NCBI RefSeq assembly: GCF_006265225.1
Contig: NZ_VDCS01000005.1
Coordinates: 1-64,000 of the forward strand
Length of the DNA: 64,000 nucleotides
Reading direction: 5' to 3'
Source: Allotamlana fucoidanivorans
GTDB taxonomy: Bacteria > Bacteroidota > Bacteroidia > Flavobacteriales > Flavobacteriaceae
Positions 38,818-48,346 of this stretch are shown here, piece after piece. Positions within the stretch are counted from its first letter, which is position 1. Every line of letters begins with the position of its first letter. A program made the position numbers and the translations under genes. The notes beneath the pieces are model-generated. The model ran no database searches, was not told where the DNA came from, and saw only the letters and a list, made by a program, of their open reading frames with translations.

Positions 38818-38834
38818 CAATAAAAACTCTTATT

Positions 38835-41735
38835 ATGAAAAAAATTACTTTCATATTACTTTTTGCACTTGCTTTTCATTTCTCAAAAGCTCAAGTAACG
38901 CTTTCCCCAAATGCATTTGAAGTTGATCAATCTATAACTATTACGGTAGATATTAATAGTAATGCTTCGGATTGTAACGGTTTGACTAATCCTTCAAAAG
39001 TCTACATGCATTCGGGAATTGGTGATAATTCTGATGCTTTTGGATTCAAAGTAGTAGGTAATTGGGGACAAGATGATGGCGTAGGAGAAATGCAAAACCA
39101 AGGAGGAGGTATTTGGTCAATTACAATAACACCAAAAACGTACTTTGGATTAACAGATACGCAAAGCATAAATGCCACTCAATTAGGTATGGTATTTAGA
39201 AGTCCTGACGGTAATCAAGAATTAAAAGCATCAGGCTGTAAAGACTTTGTTTTTGCCGTAGGAATTGTTATTATAAATATTGTTGAACCTACATCAAACC
39301 CAATATTTATTGAAGCCGGAGAAAACCTAACCGTAAAAACTAATCTGTCATTTCAGGGCAGCATTGAACCAGGCGAGTTTACTTATTTTTTGGATGGTGT
39401 AGAAAAAGCTTCAGGCATGGGATTTCCAAACGCTCAGGGCATAATAAATAATATTACTCAAAACGGCACATTAAAAGTTGTTGGCTCGCCTTTAAGTGGT
39501 TCTGATATTGGCGAAGCAACAAGAGCTATTATTATAGTACCTCCAACCATTGAAGAAGCACTTCCTAATGGACTAGCTGAAGGTATTAATTACAACACTT
39601 CTGATGCAACAAAAGCAACTTTAGTATTAAACGCGCCAGGTAAAGAATATGTGCAACTTGCAGGGAGCTTCAATAACTACAATCCGTCTAATTCTGATTT
39701 TATGAAAAAAGATACAGGATCGGACAAATTTTGGATAGAATTAACAGGACTCACTCCTAGTCAGATTTACACATATCAATATTGGGTCTATGATAAAAAT
39801 CCAATTGCTGGGTCACCGGCTCTAGTTAAAACTGCCGACCCTTATTCTACGCTAGTATTATCCCCCTTTGATGACCCTGGAATACCTTCAAGTACTTATC
39901 CTAATTTACCAACCTATCCCGCTGGACAGGAACGTGAGGTTACCGTTTTGCAAACTAACAAACCTCAGTATAATTGGCAGGTCACAAATTTCAATAGACC
40001 TAAAAAAGAAGATTTAGTGATTTACGAAGTCTTAATTCGAGATTTTGATGCCAATAGAAATTACCAAAACATCATTGACCGCATTGACTACTTTAAAAAT
40101 CTCAACATTAATGCCATTCAACTTATGCCCGTTATGGAGTTTGAAGGCAATGAAAGCTGGGGATATAACACTTCATTTCATATGGCTTTAGATAAGTTTT
40201 ACGGTACCGAAGATAAATTTAAAGAACTTATAGACACTTGTCACCAAAATGGCATAGCAGTGATATTAGACATCGCTTTGAATCATGCTTTTGGAAGAAA
40301 CCCTATGGTACGTATGTGGATGAACGACCCCGATGGTGATGGCTGGGGTGAACCAAGCGCCGAAAACCCTTATTTCAATGAAACACCAAGACACGCCTAT
40401 AATGTAGGTTCTGATTTTAATCATTCAAGTGACGTAACACAAGCTTACACAAAACGCGTAGTAAAACATTGGATTGAAGTCTTTAATATTGATGGATTTA
40501 GATGGGATTTAACAAAAGGGTTTACACAAAACTGTACTGATGGTGACGAAACCTGTACAAATAATTTTCAACAAGACCGCGTAGACGTTTTGAAAGAGTA
40601 CGCTGATTATTCTTGGAGTTTAGATGCCACGCACTATGTGATTTTTGAACACTTAGGGTCTGATAATGAAGAAAAAGAATGGGCCAACTATCGTATAAAT
40701 GAAGGTAAAGGTGTAATGATGTGGAGTGAAGAATGGGGCGCCTTTAAAAACCTTGGCCAAGGTCAAAATAACACTATTAATATTGACCGCATGGGACATA
40801 AAGCTCATACAGGGTTTACAGGAAAACGTGTTATTGGTTACCCTGAAAGTCATGACAAAGACAGAATAATGTATGAAATGACACAATTTGGAGTTGATAC
40901 CAACCCATCTCACAACGTGAAAGAATTAAATATTGCATTAAAACGTATGTCTGCAATTGGAGCTGTTTCTTTGCCTATTCCCGGACCAAAAATGATATGG
41001 CACTTTGCTGCATTAGGTATGAACAATTCCATTTTTACTTGTAGCGATGGGTCAGTAAACACAGATTATGATGCCATACCAGGAGATTGTAAATTAGACA
41101 CTAAGCCGCAACCACAATGGACGGAAAATTGGTTAAGCAACACTAATAGAAACCAAATTTACAAAGATTGGGCAAGGCTAAATGCTTTAAAAATTAATGA
41201 ACCCGTATTTGAAGGTGATTACAATATAACATCTGGAACCCAAACACCTAGAATTAGCATCTTTACAGGTAACGAAAATAGCCAAGGTACCGATTTAAAA
41301 AATGTTGTAATTATAGCAAATTTTGCAGTAACAGCACAAAATGTAAACCCAAACTTTCCCTATGGTGGTTCTTGGTATGATTTAATGGATGAAAGCAATT
41401 CCACGTTAATTGATGGAAACACAAACACCATTAACTTAGGTCCTGGAGAATTTAAAATATACGGTAATAAAGGGGTTACCTTATCAAATAGTAGTCCTGA
41501 ATTTATTCCTAGCTTCCAAATATTTCCCAACCCTTCACGTGGAACATTCAGCTTAAATGCCGATGTAAATCATGTTGAAATCTATAATATCACAGGAAAG
41601 GTAATTAAAATCTTCAAAGGAACATTTTCAAAGAATTTTGTTTTTGATGTTACCAACTTACCACAAAGTATTTATCTTATTAAGGCAAAAAATAACAACG
41701 GACAAGTTAACACCGTTAAGCTTGTGAAATTATAG
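38835..41735 (+). CDS. Secreted GH13 alpha-amylase with type IX sorting domain
   Basis: This 966-residue protein has a signal peptide (cut near Ala19), about 230 residues of starch-binding-like beta domains, a CBM48-like module (about 260-350: VQLAGSFNNYNPS), and a GH13 barrel. Catalytic residues are Asp558 (GFRWDLTKG), Glu605 (VIFEHLGSD) and an aspartate in GYPESHDKDR; region I is DIALNHAFG. The last 75 residues (FQIFPNPSRGTF ... VNTVKLVKL) are a type A sorting domain for the type IX system, so it is exported to or through the cell surface. It is the enzyme that starts glucan breakdown. Confidence 0.93.
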   Translation: MKKITFILLFALAFHFSKAQVTLSPNAFEVDQSITITVDINSNASDCNGLTNPSKVYMHSGIGDNSDAFGFKVVGNWGQDDGVGEMQNQGGGIWSITITPKTYFGLTDTQSINATQLGMVFRSPDGNQELKASGCKDFVFAVGIVIINIVEPTSNPIFIEAGENLTVKTNLSFQGSIEPGEFTYFLDGVEKASGMGFPNAQGIINNITQNGTLKVVGSPLSGSDIGEATRAIIIVPPTIEEALPNGLAEGINYNTSDATKATLVLNAPGKEYVQLAGSFNNYNPSNSDFMKKDTGSDKFWIELTGLTPSQIYTYQYWVYDKNPIAGSPALVKTADPYSTLVLSPFDDPGIPSSTYPNLPTYPAGQEREVTVLQTNKPQYNWQVTNFNRPKKEDLVIYEVLIRDFDANRNYQNIIDRIDYFKNLNINAIQLMPVMEFEGNESWGYNTSFHMALDKFYGTEDKFKELIDTCHQNGIAVILDIALNHAFGRNPMVRMWMNDPDGDGWGEPSAENPYFNETPRHAYNVGSDFNHSSDVTQAYTKRVVKHWIEVFNIDGFRWDLTKGFTQNCTDGDETCTNNFQQDRVDVLKEYADYSWSLDATHYVIFEHLGSDNEEKEWANYRINEGKGVMMWSEEWGAFKNLGQGQNNTINIDRMGHKAHTGFTGKRVIGYPESHDKDRIMYEMTQFGVDTNPSHNVKELNIALKRMSAIGAVSLPIPGPKMIWHFAALGMNNSIFTCSDGSVNTDYDAIPGDCKLDTKPQPQWTENWLSNTNRNQIYKDWARLNALKINEPVFEGDYNITSGTQTPRISIFTGNENSQGTDLKNVVIIANFAVTAQNVNPNFPYGGSWYDLMDESNSTLIDGNTNTINLGPGEFKIYGNKGVTLSNSSPEFIPSFQIFPNPSRGTFSLNADVNHVEIYNITGKVIKIFKGTFSKNFVFDVTNLPQSIYLIKAKNNNGQVNTVKLVKL

Positions 41736-41752
41736 TTTATTTGTTTAAACCG

Positions 41753-41797
41753 AAAAAGCTTCTCAACTCAAGAATACCTTGATGCGAGAAGCTTTTT
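41753..41797. terminator. Bidirectional terminator between amylase and transaldolase
   Basis: AAAAAGCTTCTC and GAGAAGCTTTTT form a perfect 12-bp stem with a 21-base loop; A/T tracts on both sides let it act for both convergent genes. Confidence 0.8.
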
Positions 41798-41823
41798 ACT
41801 TTTATAAAGTTCAAATTCTTTTT

Positions 41824-42480
41824 TTAAGAATTCCCTTTTTTATAATCTTCTAAGAATTTAGCCAATCCTATATCTGTTAAAGGATGTTTTAATAAACCTG
41901 TAATAGATGATAACGGGCCTGTCATTACATCACTACCAATTTTTGCACAGTCAATCACATGCATGGTATGACGGATAGAGGCTGCTAAAATTTGTGTATC
42001 AAAACCGTAGTTATCATAAATCTGTCTGATTTCAGCTATTAGGTTTAAACCATCGGTTGAGATATCATCTAAACGCCCTAAGAATGGCGACACATAAGTA
42101 GCTCCTGCTTTGGCTGCCAATAATGCTTGTCCTGCCGAGAACACTAAGGTTACGTTAGTTCTTATACCCTTATCCGAAAAGTACTTACATGCTTTAATTC
42201 CGTCAGCTATTAATGGTAATTTCACCACAATCTGTGGGTGTAAAGCAGCTAAGGCTTCACCTTCTTTTACCATGCCTTCAAAATTTGTTGAAATTACTTC
42301 AGCACTTACATCACCTTCAACAATATCACATATTTTTATGTAATGATTCTTAATGTTTTCTTCGCCTGTAATGCCTTCTTTTGCCATTAATGACGGATTG
42401 GTTGTTACACCATCTAATACACCTAAGGCTTGCGCTTCTGCAATATCATCAAGATTTGCGGTATCTATAAAAAATTTCAT
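41824..42480 (-). CDS. Short-form transaldolase (TalC/FSA type)
   Basis: This 218-residue class I aldolase has MKFFIDTANLDDI, DGVTTNPSL and Schiff-base Lys87 in VVKLPL, with ATYVSPFLGRLDD and MTGPLSSITGLLKHPLTD further on. Short members are either transaldolases or fructose 6-phosphate aldolases and cannot always be told apart by sequence. It lies 11 bases after transketolase, so a joint pentose phosphate role, and hence transaldolase, is favoured. Confidence 0.9.
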   Translation of the reverse strand: MKFFIDTANLDDIAEAQALGVLDGVTTNPSLMAKEGITGEENIKNHYIKICDIVEGDVSAEVISTNFEGMVKEGEALAALHPQIVVKLPLIADGIKACKYFSDKGIRTNVTLVFSAGQALLAAKAGATYVSPFLGRLDDISTDGLNLIAEIRQIYDNYGFDTQILAASIRHTMHVIDCAKIGSDVMTGPLSSITGLLKHPLTDIGLAKFLEDYKKGNS

Positions 42481-42491
42481 TGTTTCGTTTA

Positions 42492-44540
42492 TTATTTTGT
42501 TAATACAGTTTTGCTTAAATAGGCTAAAACTTCTTGGCTTACTTGCTCACCGGTAAATCCGAATTTCTCATCTAATACACCTGCTGGTGCCGAGTAACCA
42601 AAATGATCTAATCCGAATACTTTACCTTGAGCGCCTACTAAGCCTTCTAAGTTTACTGGAAGTCCTGCTGTTAAACCAAATAATGGTGTATTTCTAGGAA
42701 TTACACTATTTTGGTAGTCTTCTGATTGTTGTCTGAACACGCCTTCTGAAATCACTGAAGCTATACTTACTTTTAAATTTTCTTTGTTTTCTAGTATCTC
42801 GGCTGCGGCCCATAAAGTAGCAACTTCAGATCCGTTGGCTACTAAAACAACATCTGGATTGTCTACAGATTTTACTAAATAACCGCCTTTTTCAGCGCCT
42901 AAAGCTTCTTGATATCTTGATGCGCCTTGTGCAGGAATATCTTTAATACCTTGTCTTGATAAAATCAATCCCGATGGCGTGCTGGTGTTCTCTAATGCCA
43001 TTTTCCAAGCCACACTTGTTTCGGCTGAATCTGCTGGGCGTAAGGCTAAGAAACTTGGTTTCCCACTGTGGTTTTTAAGTTTTTCTAACAAACGAATTTG
43101 CGCTTCTTGCTCTACAGGTTGATGGGTTGGACCATCCTCACCTACTCTAAAGGCATCATGAGTCCATACGTATTTTACTGGCAACTCTTGAATTCCACTC
43201 AATCTGATTGCTGGCTTCATATAATCTGAGAATACAAAGAAGGTAGCTACTACAGGAATAATACCACCATGTAATGCTATACCGTTAGCAATACATGCCA
43301 TGGTTAACTCGGCAACACCTGCCTGTAAAAACGAACCGCTAAAATCACCTTTCTGTAAGGCTGAAGATTTCTTTAAGAACCCATCGGTTTTATCGGAGTT
43401 TGATAAATCGGCTGAAGACACAATCATATTTTCTACATTCTCAGCCAAATAGCCTAATACATTTGATGAGGCAGCTCTTGAGGCTAAGCCTGCTTTATGC
43501 TCAATAGATTCAAAATCTAATACTGGTAACTGTCCTGATAAAAAGAAATCTAATTTTTCTGCTAGAGCGCTATTCTCTTGTCTCCAAGCCTCAATTTCTG
43601 CTTTTTTCTGAGCTGCTTGCGCTGTTTTTTCTGCAATGATATCTGTGTAGAAGGCCTGAACATCGTCATAAATATCAAATGGAGATGCTGGATTAGCCCC
43701 TAAGTTTAATAACGTCTTTTCGTAATCGGCTCCTGTTGCTCCTATAGGCTGTCCATGTAACTCACAGTAGCCTTCAAACATCTCACCTTCTGCCGTTACA
43801 CAACCTTTACCCATAATGGTTTTACCTATAATTAAGGTTGGTTTTTCTGTTTCAGCATTCGCATCTTTTAAGGCCTGACGAATTTCATCGTGGTTATGAC
43901 CATCTATTGTTACCACTTTCCAGCCCCAAGCCTCGTACTTCATAGCGGTATCTTCTGTGGTTACCTCATCAGTCGATGTAGATAACTGAATATCATTGGA
44001 ATCAAAGAACATAATGAAATTACTCAATCCTAAATGCCCTGCTATTCTACCTGCTCCTTGTGAGATTTCTTCCTGAATACCACCATCTGAAATAAACCCA
44101 TAGATTTTATGGTTCATCCAATCACCAAATCGTGCTTGTAAAAATTTAGCAGCGATGGCAGCACCTACTCCCATAGTGTGTCCTTGCCCTAAGGGACCGG
44201 AGGTGTTTTCAATACCTCGTTTTACATCTACTTCTGGGTGACCTGGTGTGATAGAACCCCATTGACGGAAATTGGCAACATCTTCTTTGGCATAGTTTCC
44301 TAAAAGATAATATTGGGCATACATTAAAGTGGATAAATGCCCTGCATCCATAAAGAAACGATCTCTAAAAGGCCAAGTCATATCTGATGGATCATAATTA
44401 AAAAATTCTGAATACAGAATATGCATAAAATCAGCACCTCCCATGGGTCCGCCTGGATGCCCTGACTTCGCTTTCTCTACCATGGCTACCGCTAATGCAC
44501 GTATGTTATCTGCCGCTTGTTGATCTAATCTTTTGTTCAT
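42492..44540 (-). CDS. tkt: Transketolase
   Basis: This full-length 682-residue transketolase has KSGHPGGPMGG, the FMDAGHLSTLMYA segment and a pyrophosphate-binding SDGGIQEEIS, plus a C-terminal pyrimidine-binding half with THDAFRVGEDGPTHQPVEQ. It exchanges two-carbon units between sugar phosphates using thiamine diphosphate. It is upstream of transaldolase in a two-gene unit. A LacI-like palindrome and a -7 element in its leader suggest regulation with the glucan locus. Confidence 0.96.
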   Translation of the reverse strand: MNKRLDQQAADNIRALAVAMVEKAKSGHPGGPMGGADFMHILYSEFFNYDPSDMTWPFRDRFFMDAGHLSTLMYAQYYLLGNYAKEDVANFRQWGSITPGHPEVDVKRGIENTSGPLGQGHTMGVGAAIAAKFLQARFGDWMNHKIYGFISDGGIQEEISQGAGRIAGHLGLSNFIMFFDSNDIQLSTSTDEVTTEDTAMKYEAWGWKVVTIDGHNHDEIRQALKDANAETEKPTLIIGKTIMGKGCVTAEGEMFEGYCELHGQPIGATGADYEKTLLNLGANPASPFDIYDDVQAFYTDIIAEKTAQAAQKKAEIEAWRQENSALAEKLDFFLSGQLPVLDFESIEHKAGLASRAASSNVLGYLAENVENMIVSSADLSNSDKTDGFLKKSSALQKGDFSGSFLQAGVAELTMACIANGIALHGGIIPVVATFFVFSDYMKPAIRLSGIQELPVKYVWTHDAFRVGEDGPTHQPVEQEAQIRLLEKLKNHSGKPSFLALRPADSAETSVAWKMALENTSTPSGLILSRQGIKDIPAQGASRYQEALGAEKGGYLVKSVDNPDVVLVANGSEVATLWAAAEILENKENLKVSIASVISEGVFRQQSEDYQNSVIPRNTPLFGLTAGLPVNLEGLVGAQGKVFGLDHFGYSAPAGVLDEKFGFTGEQVSQEVLAYLSKTVLTK

Positions 44541-44624
44541 TTTTTTAATTATGATTATGGTTTAATGTTCTATAAAAAGGCTTTTAATTGAGATCTCATT
44601 TCCTTCAAAAAAGCTAATATTTTG

Positions 44625-44632
44625 CAAATATA
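44625..44632 (-). promoter_or_regulatory. -7 promoter element (TATATTTG) of transketolase
   Basis: On the - strand TATATTTG matches TAnnTTTG exactly, with transcription expected near 44618 and a leader of about 78 bases. The adjacent palindrome occupies the -33 region. Confidence 0.5.
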
Positions 44633-44637
44633 TAATC

Positions 44638-44657
44638 TTTAAACGGTTACGTTTAAA
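44638..44657. promoter_or_regulatory. LacI-like operator candidate before transketolase
   Basis: TTTAAACG and CGTTTAAA are perfect 8-base arms around GTTA. The core AAACGnTTnCG also fits the susC palindrome. It lies just upstream of the -7 element, where a bound repressor would block the -33 contact. Confidence 0.55.
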
Positions 44658-44882
44658 AAATCAAAAAAAATAACATAAATTAACGAAAGTGTTTAAGTGA
44701 CCAAAAGAAACGTAAAGATTAAACTATTTTTTTAGAAATAGTTAATCGCTACAAAAATGCTCTAACTGATCTTTGTTATAAATTTTTAGTGATTTTATGT
44801 TTAACTTGAGATAGAAATTAAAACTAACTTAAGTGTAACAGTTATGTGTTATAAGACTTGTAATATCTGAAACTAACCAAAC

Positions 44883-45734
44883 ATGAAAACAGACACGTTT
44901 GATATTGTAAAGACTTCAGGAGAAAAAGTTAAATTTTCACTTGAAAAACTTAAAGCTTCCTTAAGTCGAACGGGAGCCGATCATAAGTTGATTTCAGAAA
45001 TTATTGACAAGGTCAAAGACGAATTATACAATGGCATTTCAACTAAAGAAATATATAATAGGGCGTTTTCTTTACTTAAGCAAGAAGAAAGTTGCTTTGC
45101 CTCAAAATACAAGTTAAAAAAAGCTATTTACGAATTAGGTCCTACAGGGTTTCCTTTTGAGCGATTCATTAGTGCTATTTTAAAGTATTCTGGCTACACC
45201 ACCCAAGTTGGTAAAATTATTCAAGGACAGTGTGTTACACATGAAATAGATATTTTGGCTCATAAAAACCAAAAGACCATTCTTGTAGAGTGTAAATTTC
45301 ATGGCGAAGAGGGTATTAATTGTAATGTTAAAATCCCATTATATATTCATTCTAGATACAACGACGTGAAAAAACACTGGAATACAAATCAAAAGTATGA
45401 AACAAAGCTCACTAAGGGCTGGGTAGTTACCAATACCAGATTCACACTAGATGCCATAGCATATGGCCAATGTGCGCATCTCTATTTGCTAAGTTGGAAT
45501 TACCCGCCAAACAATGGCTTAAAAGACAGAATAGATCGTCTTGGATTATATCCCATAACGGTATCTACCTTATTATCACAACGAGAAAAGCAATTTTTAT
45601 TAAGTAGGGATATTGTTTTAGCTAGAGAATTACTAGAAGATAATCTTTATTTAGATGACTTAGAGATATCCGAAATTAGAAAGAAAAAAATCCTTAAGGA
45701 AATTAGCACCTTATGTAATCATTCCGCATTATGA
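44883..45734 (+). CDS. ATP-cone domain fused to an Mrr-type restriction endonuclease domain
   Basis: This 283-residue protein has an N-terminal ATP-cone (about 5-90; VKTSGEKVKFSLEKLKASL, residues 9-27), the nucleotide-sensing module of ribonucleotide reductases and NrdR. A PD-(D/E)xK nuclease domain follows, with Glu93 (PFERF), Asp123 (HEIDILAH) and Glu136/Lys138 (VECKFH), the complete Mrr_cat active site. The tail (about 200-283) is not recognised. It overlaps the beta-CASP gene by 4 bases, so the two are translationally coupled. No methylase is nearby, so classical restriction is unlikely. Nucleotide-gated nucleic acid cleavage is an inference. Confidence 0.8.
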   Translation: MKTDTFDIVKTSGEKVKFSLEKLKASLSRTGADHKLISEIIDKVKDELYNGISTKEIYNRAFSLLKQEESCFASKYKLKKAIYELGPTGFPFERFISAILKYSGYTTQVGKIIQGQCVTHEIDILAHKNQKTILVECKFHGEEGINCNVKIPLYIHSRYNDVKKHWNTNQKYETKLTKGWVVTNTRFTLDAIAYGQCAHLYLLSWNYPPNNGLKDRIDRLGLYPITVSTLLSQREKQFLLSRDIVLARELLEDNLYLDDLEISEIRKKKILKEISTLCNHSAL

Positions 45735-47104
45735 CAAGCAAGGCCTACATTCGTTTTTTGGGAGGAGCAAGAACGGTTACTGGATCAAAGTTTTTTTTAG
45801 AAACTGCCCATATAAACATGCTCGTTGACTGTGGTATGTTTCAAGGTTTAAAAGAATTAAGAGCATTAAACTGGGAAGACTTACCCATAGATGTAGCAAC
45901 TGTAGATGTGGTATTGCTAACTCACGGTCACCTAGACCATATAGGCTATTTACCGCGACTTTTAAAACAAGGCTTTTCTGGTAAAATAATAGGAACAGGC
46001 CCTACTCTGACCATTGCTTCAATTATATTAAGAGACAGCGCAAAAATACACGAAGAAGAAGCTAAAAAAGCAAATACCGAGCAATACACCAAGCATGTGC
46101 CTGCCTTACCTTTTTTCACAAAAACTGAAGCTGAAAAAACGATAAGCCTTTTTCATGAGAAACCTATAGACTATTGGCATTTCCTTTCAGAACATGTGTC
46201 CTTTAGGTTTCAGTACAACGGTCATATTATTGGTGCTTCCTTTATTGAAATAGAACTGCATGGTAAACGCCTTGTATTTTCTGGAGATATTGGCAGAGAA
46301 CAAGATTACTTACTCTACAAACCCCAAAAACCAGAATGGGCAGATTATTTGTTTATAGAAAGCACCTACGGAGATAAACGGCATCCTGATAACGATACCG
46401 AAAATATGCTCGCCGAAATTATAGCAGACACCCTAAATAAAAAAGGCACTTTAATCATCCCAAGTTTTGCTGTTGAACGCATGCAAACACTTATATATTT
46501 ACTTTGGCAACTGTACCAAAAAAATAAAATTCCAAACATTCCCATTTTTGTAGATAGCCCCATGGGCAACAACATTTTAGAGGTCTTTCATAGATTTCCT
46601 GAATGGCATAAACTCTCACCCTCTGAATATCATGCCATGTGTAATCATGTGAACACTATTAGGTCTTACAGAGAAACATGGGAAACAATTGATGACCCAC
46701 AATCTAAAATAGTAATAGCTGGAAGCGGTATGGTGACTGGAGGTCGTGTTTTAACCTATTTACAACAACTTATTGATAAAGTCTCTACAACCATTTTACT
46801 CGTTGGCTATCAAGCCGAAGGCACTCGAGGCAGACAATTGCAGGAAGGCACACATGAAATCCGCTTTTTCGGAAAATACTATACCGTAAAAGCAAGCATC
46901 AAAAACATAGAAAGTTTATCGGCACACGCCGATCAGCAAGATCTTTTAAATTGGGTGAGTAATATTAAAAACATTCCAGAAAAGGTCTTTCTTATTCATG
47001 GTGAACCTAAAGCCCTAGATGCTTTTCGATTAAAAATAAAACATACCTACCACTGGAATATAACCATACCGAAGCTAAATCAACGATACGAACTCAAATT
47101 ATAG
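45731..47104 (+). CDS. MBL-fold beta-CASP ribonuclease-like protein
   Basis: This 457-residue metallo-beta-lactamase protein has the dinuclear zinc motif LTHGHLDH (His65, His67, Asp69, His70), FSGDIGRE, a beta-CASP cap with IIPSFAVERMQ and GSGMVTGGRV, and the C-terminal LSAHADQ and IHGEPKA of the RNA-specificity region. The family includes CPSF-73 and bacterial RNase relatives that cut RNA internally or from the ends. It overlaps the nuclease gene by 4 bases and is followed 135 bases on by Hsp20. Confidence 0.9.
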   Translation: MTSKAYIRFLGGARTVTGSKFFLETAHINMLVDCGMFQGLKELRALNWEDLPIDVATVDVVLLTHGHLDHIGYLPRLLKQGFSGKIIGTGPTLTIASIILRDSAKIHEEEAKKANTEQYTKHVPALPFFTKTEAEKTISLFHEKPIDYWHFLSEHVSFRFQYNGHIIGASFIEIELHGKRLVFSGDIGREQDYLLYKPQKPEWADYLFIESTYGDKRHPDNDTENMLAEIIADTLNKKGTLIIPSFAVERMQTLIYLLWQLYQKNKIPNIPIFVDSPMGNNILEVFHRFPEWHKLSPSEYHAMCNHVNTIRSYRETWETIDDPQSKIVIAGSGMVTGGRVLTYLQQLIDKVSTTILLVGYQAEGTRGRQLQEGTHEIRFFGKYYTVKASIKNIESLSAHADQQDLLNWVSNIKNIPEKVFLIHGEPKALDAFRLKIKHTYHWNITIPKLNQRYELKL

Positions 47105-47239
47105 AATTTTCAATCAAAACTAAATAGCGATGATTTATTCTTCGATTTTTTCACAAAAAAAACCCTATTCCTAACAAATATCATTGTTCATTACATTTTA
47201 TATACTTAATTTATTGCATGTTATACAAATAACCGCAAA

Positions 47240-47776
47240 ATGTATCATGTCATGACAACACGCTTAAAACAACGAAGAAAGAATCTATTATCTGGTTCTG
47301 ACAATAGGTTGCTGACGCCTTGGACCAGCAGTCTGGCTAGGCCTTGGAATGACCGATTTTTCCATACTAGATTCAAAGATTTGAACAATCTTATAAAAGT
47401 CAAAGATGCTTACAGAAACGATTTCTACGAAGAAGGCAGCGTAATGCCTGCTATGAATGTAAAAGAAGATAAAGAATACTTTGAAATTGAATTTGCAGCA
47501 CCTGGATTTGATAAAAGTGATTTTGAAATTAGTATGGAAGACAACATGCTTCATGTTCACGGTGAAAAAGCAGTATCCAATGAGCCAAATAACACAAGCT
47601 ATTCCCGAAAAGAATTTAGCTACAAATCATTTATGCGCTCTATTGTACTTCCAAAAACTGTGAATGTTAACACTAACATTTCAGCATCATACACAAGAGG
47701 TATTTTACATATAAAACTCTTGAAGGAAAAAGCTACAGAAGTAGCTAGCAATAAAAAAATTATCATTATTGACTAA
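47240..47776 (+). CDS. Hsp20/alpha-crystallin small heat-shock protein
   Basis: This 178-residue protein has an alpha-crystallin domain (about 70-165) with PAMNVKEDKEYFEIEFAAPG, the FEISMEDNMLHVHGEK strand and the C-terminal SYTRGILHIKLL. It binds unfolding proteins without ATP. The N-terminus is basic and longer than in many Hsp20 proteins; an alternative ATG four codons on (47252) is equally possible. A good terminator follows at 47780-47823. Its placement after the nuclease pair suggests a stress cluster. Confidence 0.92.
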   Translation: MYHVMTTRLKQRRKNLLSGSDNRLLTPWTSSLARPWNDRFFHTRFKDLNNLIKVKDAYRNDFYEEGSVMPAMNVKEDKEYFEIEFAAPGFDKSDFEISMEDNMLHVHGEKAVSNEPNNTSYSRKEFSYKSFMRSIVLPKTVNVNTNISASYTRGILHIKLLKEKATEVASNKKIIIID

Positions 47777-47779
47777 TTC

Positions 47780-47823
47780 AAACCAAGCAGCAATCAAAAA
47801 CATATAGATTTCTGCTTGGTTTT
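47780..47823 (+). terminator. Terminator after hsp20
   Basis: AAACCAAGCAG and CTGCTTGGTTT form a perfect 11-bp stem with a 21-base loop and a short T-tract. It separates hsp20 from the 47837 gene. Confidence 0.8.
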
Positions 47824-47836
47824 AAAATCTACAAAA

Positions 47837-48277
47837 ATGAAAACTAAGCAAATAAAACAGTATAAAGCATGGTTAACACCTGAAAGCATGCATAACATGT
47901 CTATTAACTGGTTATCTGAACTACGATTTGTACATGACGAACAATTATTCTTTAATGATCTCATCAAGTCATACACCTTACAACTCATTGACTCTAAACA
48001 TTTTAAAGAAAGTAAAGAGGTTATTGATTATTTAATTGCATACGAAAAGAAAACTGACAAACTTATTAGACTTATCGTTGAACACGAAAAAAGATTATCT
48101 ATACTACTAAATAGCATAAACGAACAAGAAGAAGACAACAACTATAAAATAGAGCATTCCTTTTTAGAATCAAAAGTAAATGTATTTCTAAAAGACTACA
48201 AAAATTTCAAATTAAGATTGTTTAAACTTATAAAAGGCATCTTAAAAGAACGCAAACAAAAGCATTTACTACAATAA
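47837..48277 (+). CDS. Helical protein of unknown function
   Basis: With the start at 47837 (an earlier in-frame ATG at 47816 lies in the hsp20 terminator) the protein has 146 residues. It is predicted to be almost wholly helical and charged, with no signal peptide or membrane segment; SKEVIDYLIAYEKKTDKLIR and EHEKRLSILLNSI look like coiled-coil helices. No family is recognised. It follows the Hsp20 terminator on the same strand, close enough to receive read-through. Confidence 0.6.
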   Translation: MKTKQIKQYKAWLTPESMHNMSINWLSELRFVHDEQLFFNDLIKSYTLQLIDSKHFKESKEVIDYLIAYEKKTDKLIRLIVEHEKRLSILLNSINEQEEDNNYKIEHSFLESKVNVFLKDYKNFKLRLFKLIKGILKERKQKHLLQ

Positions 48278-48346
48278 GTATTTGTACCTTTTTTGCATGT
48301 ATTGGTGGTTATACTAAACATAGGCTGAGGTATCAAAACCAAAGTC

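Larger units (their letters stand above)
44541..44882. other. Divergent region between transketolase and the ATP-cone gene
   Basis: This 342-base non-coding stretch holds the palindrome at 44638-44657 and the - strand -7 box at 44625-44632. The right half, toward the ATP-cone gene, shows no clear motif or ORF. Confidence 0.55.

Noticed and set aside
44883-45734. Restriction-modification system
   Set aside because: The Mrr-like domain is present, but no methyltransferase or specificity gene is nearby.
47816-47836. Earlier ATG for the helical orphan
   Set aside because: It lies in the hsp20 terminator.
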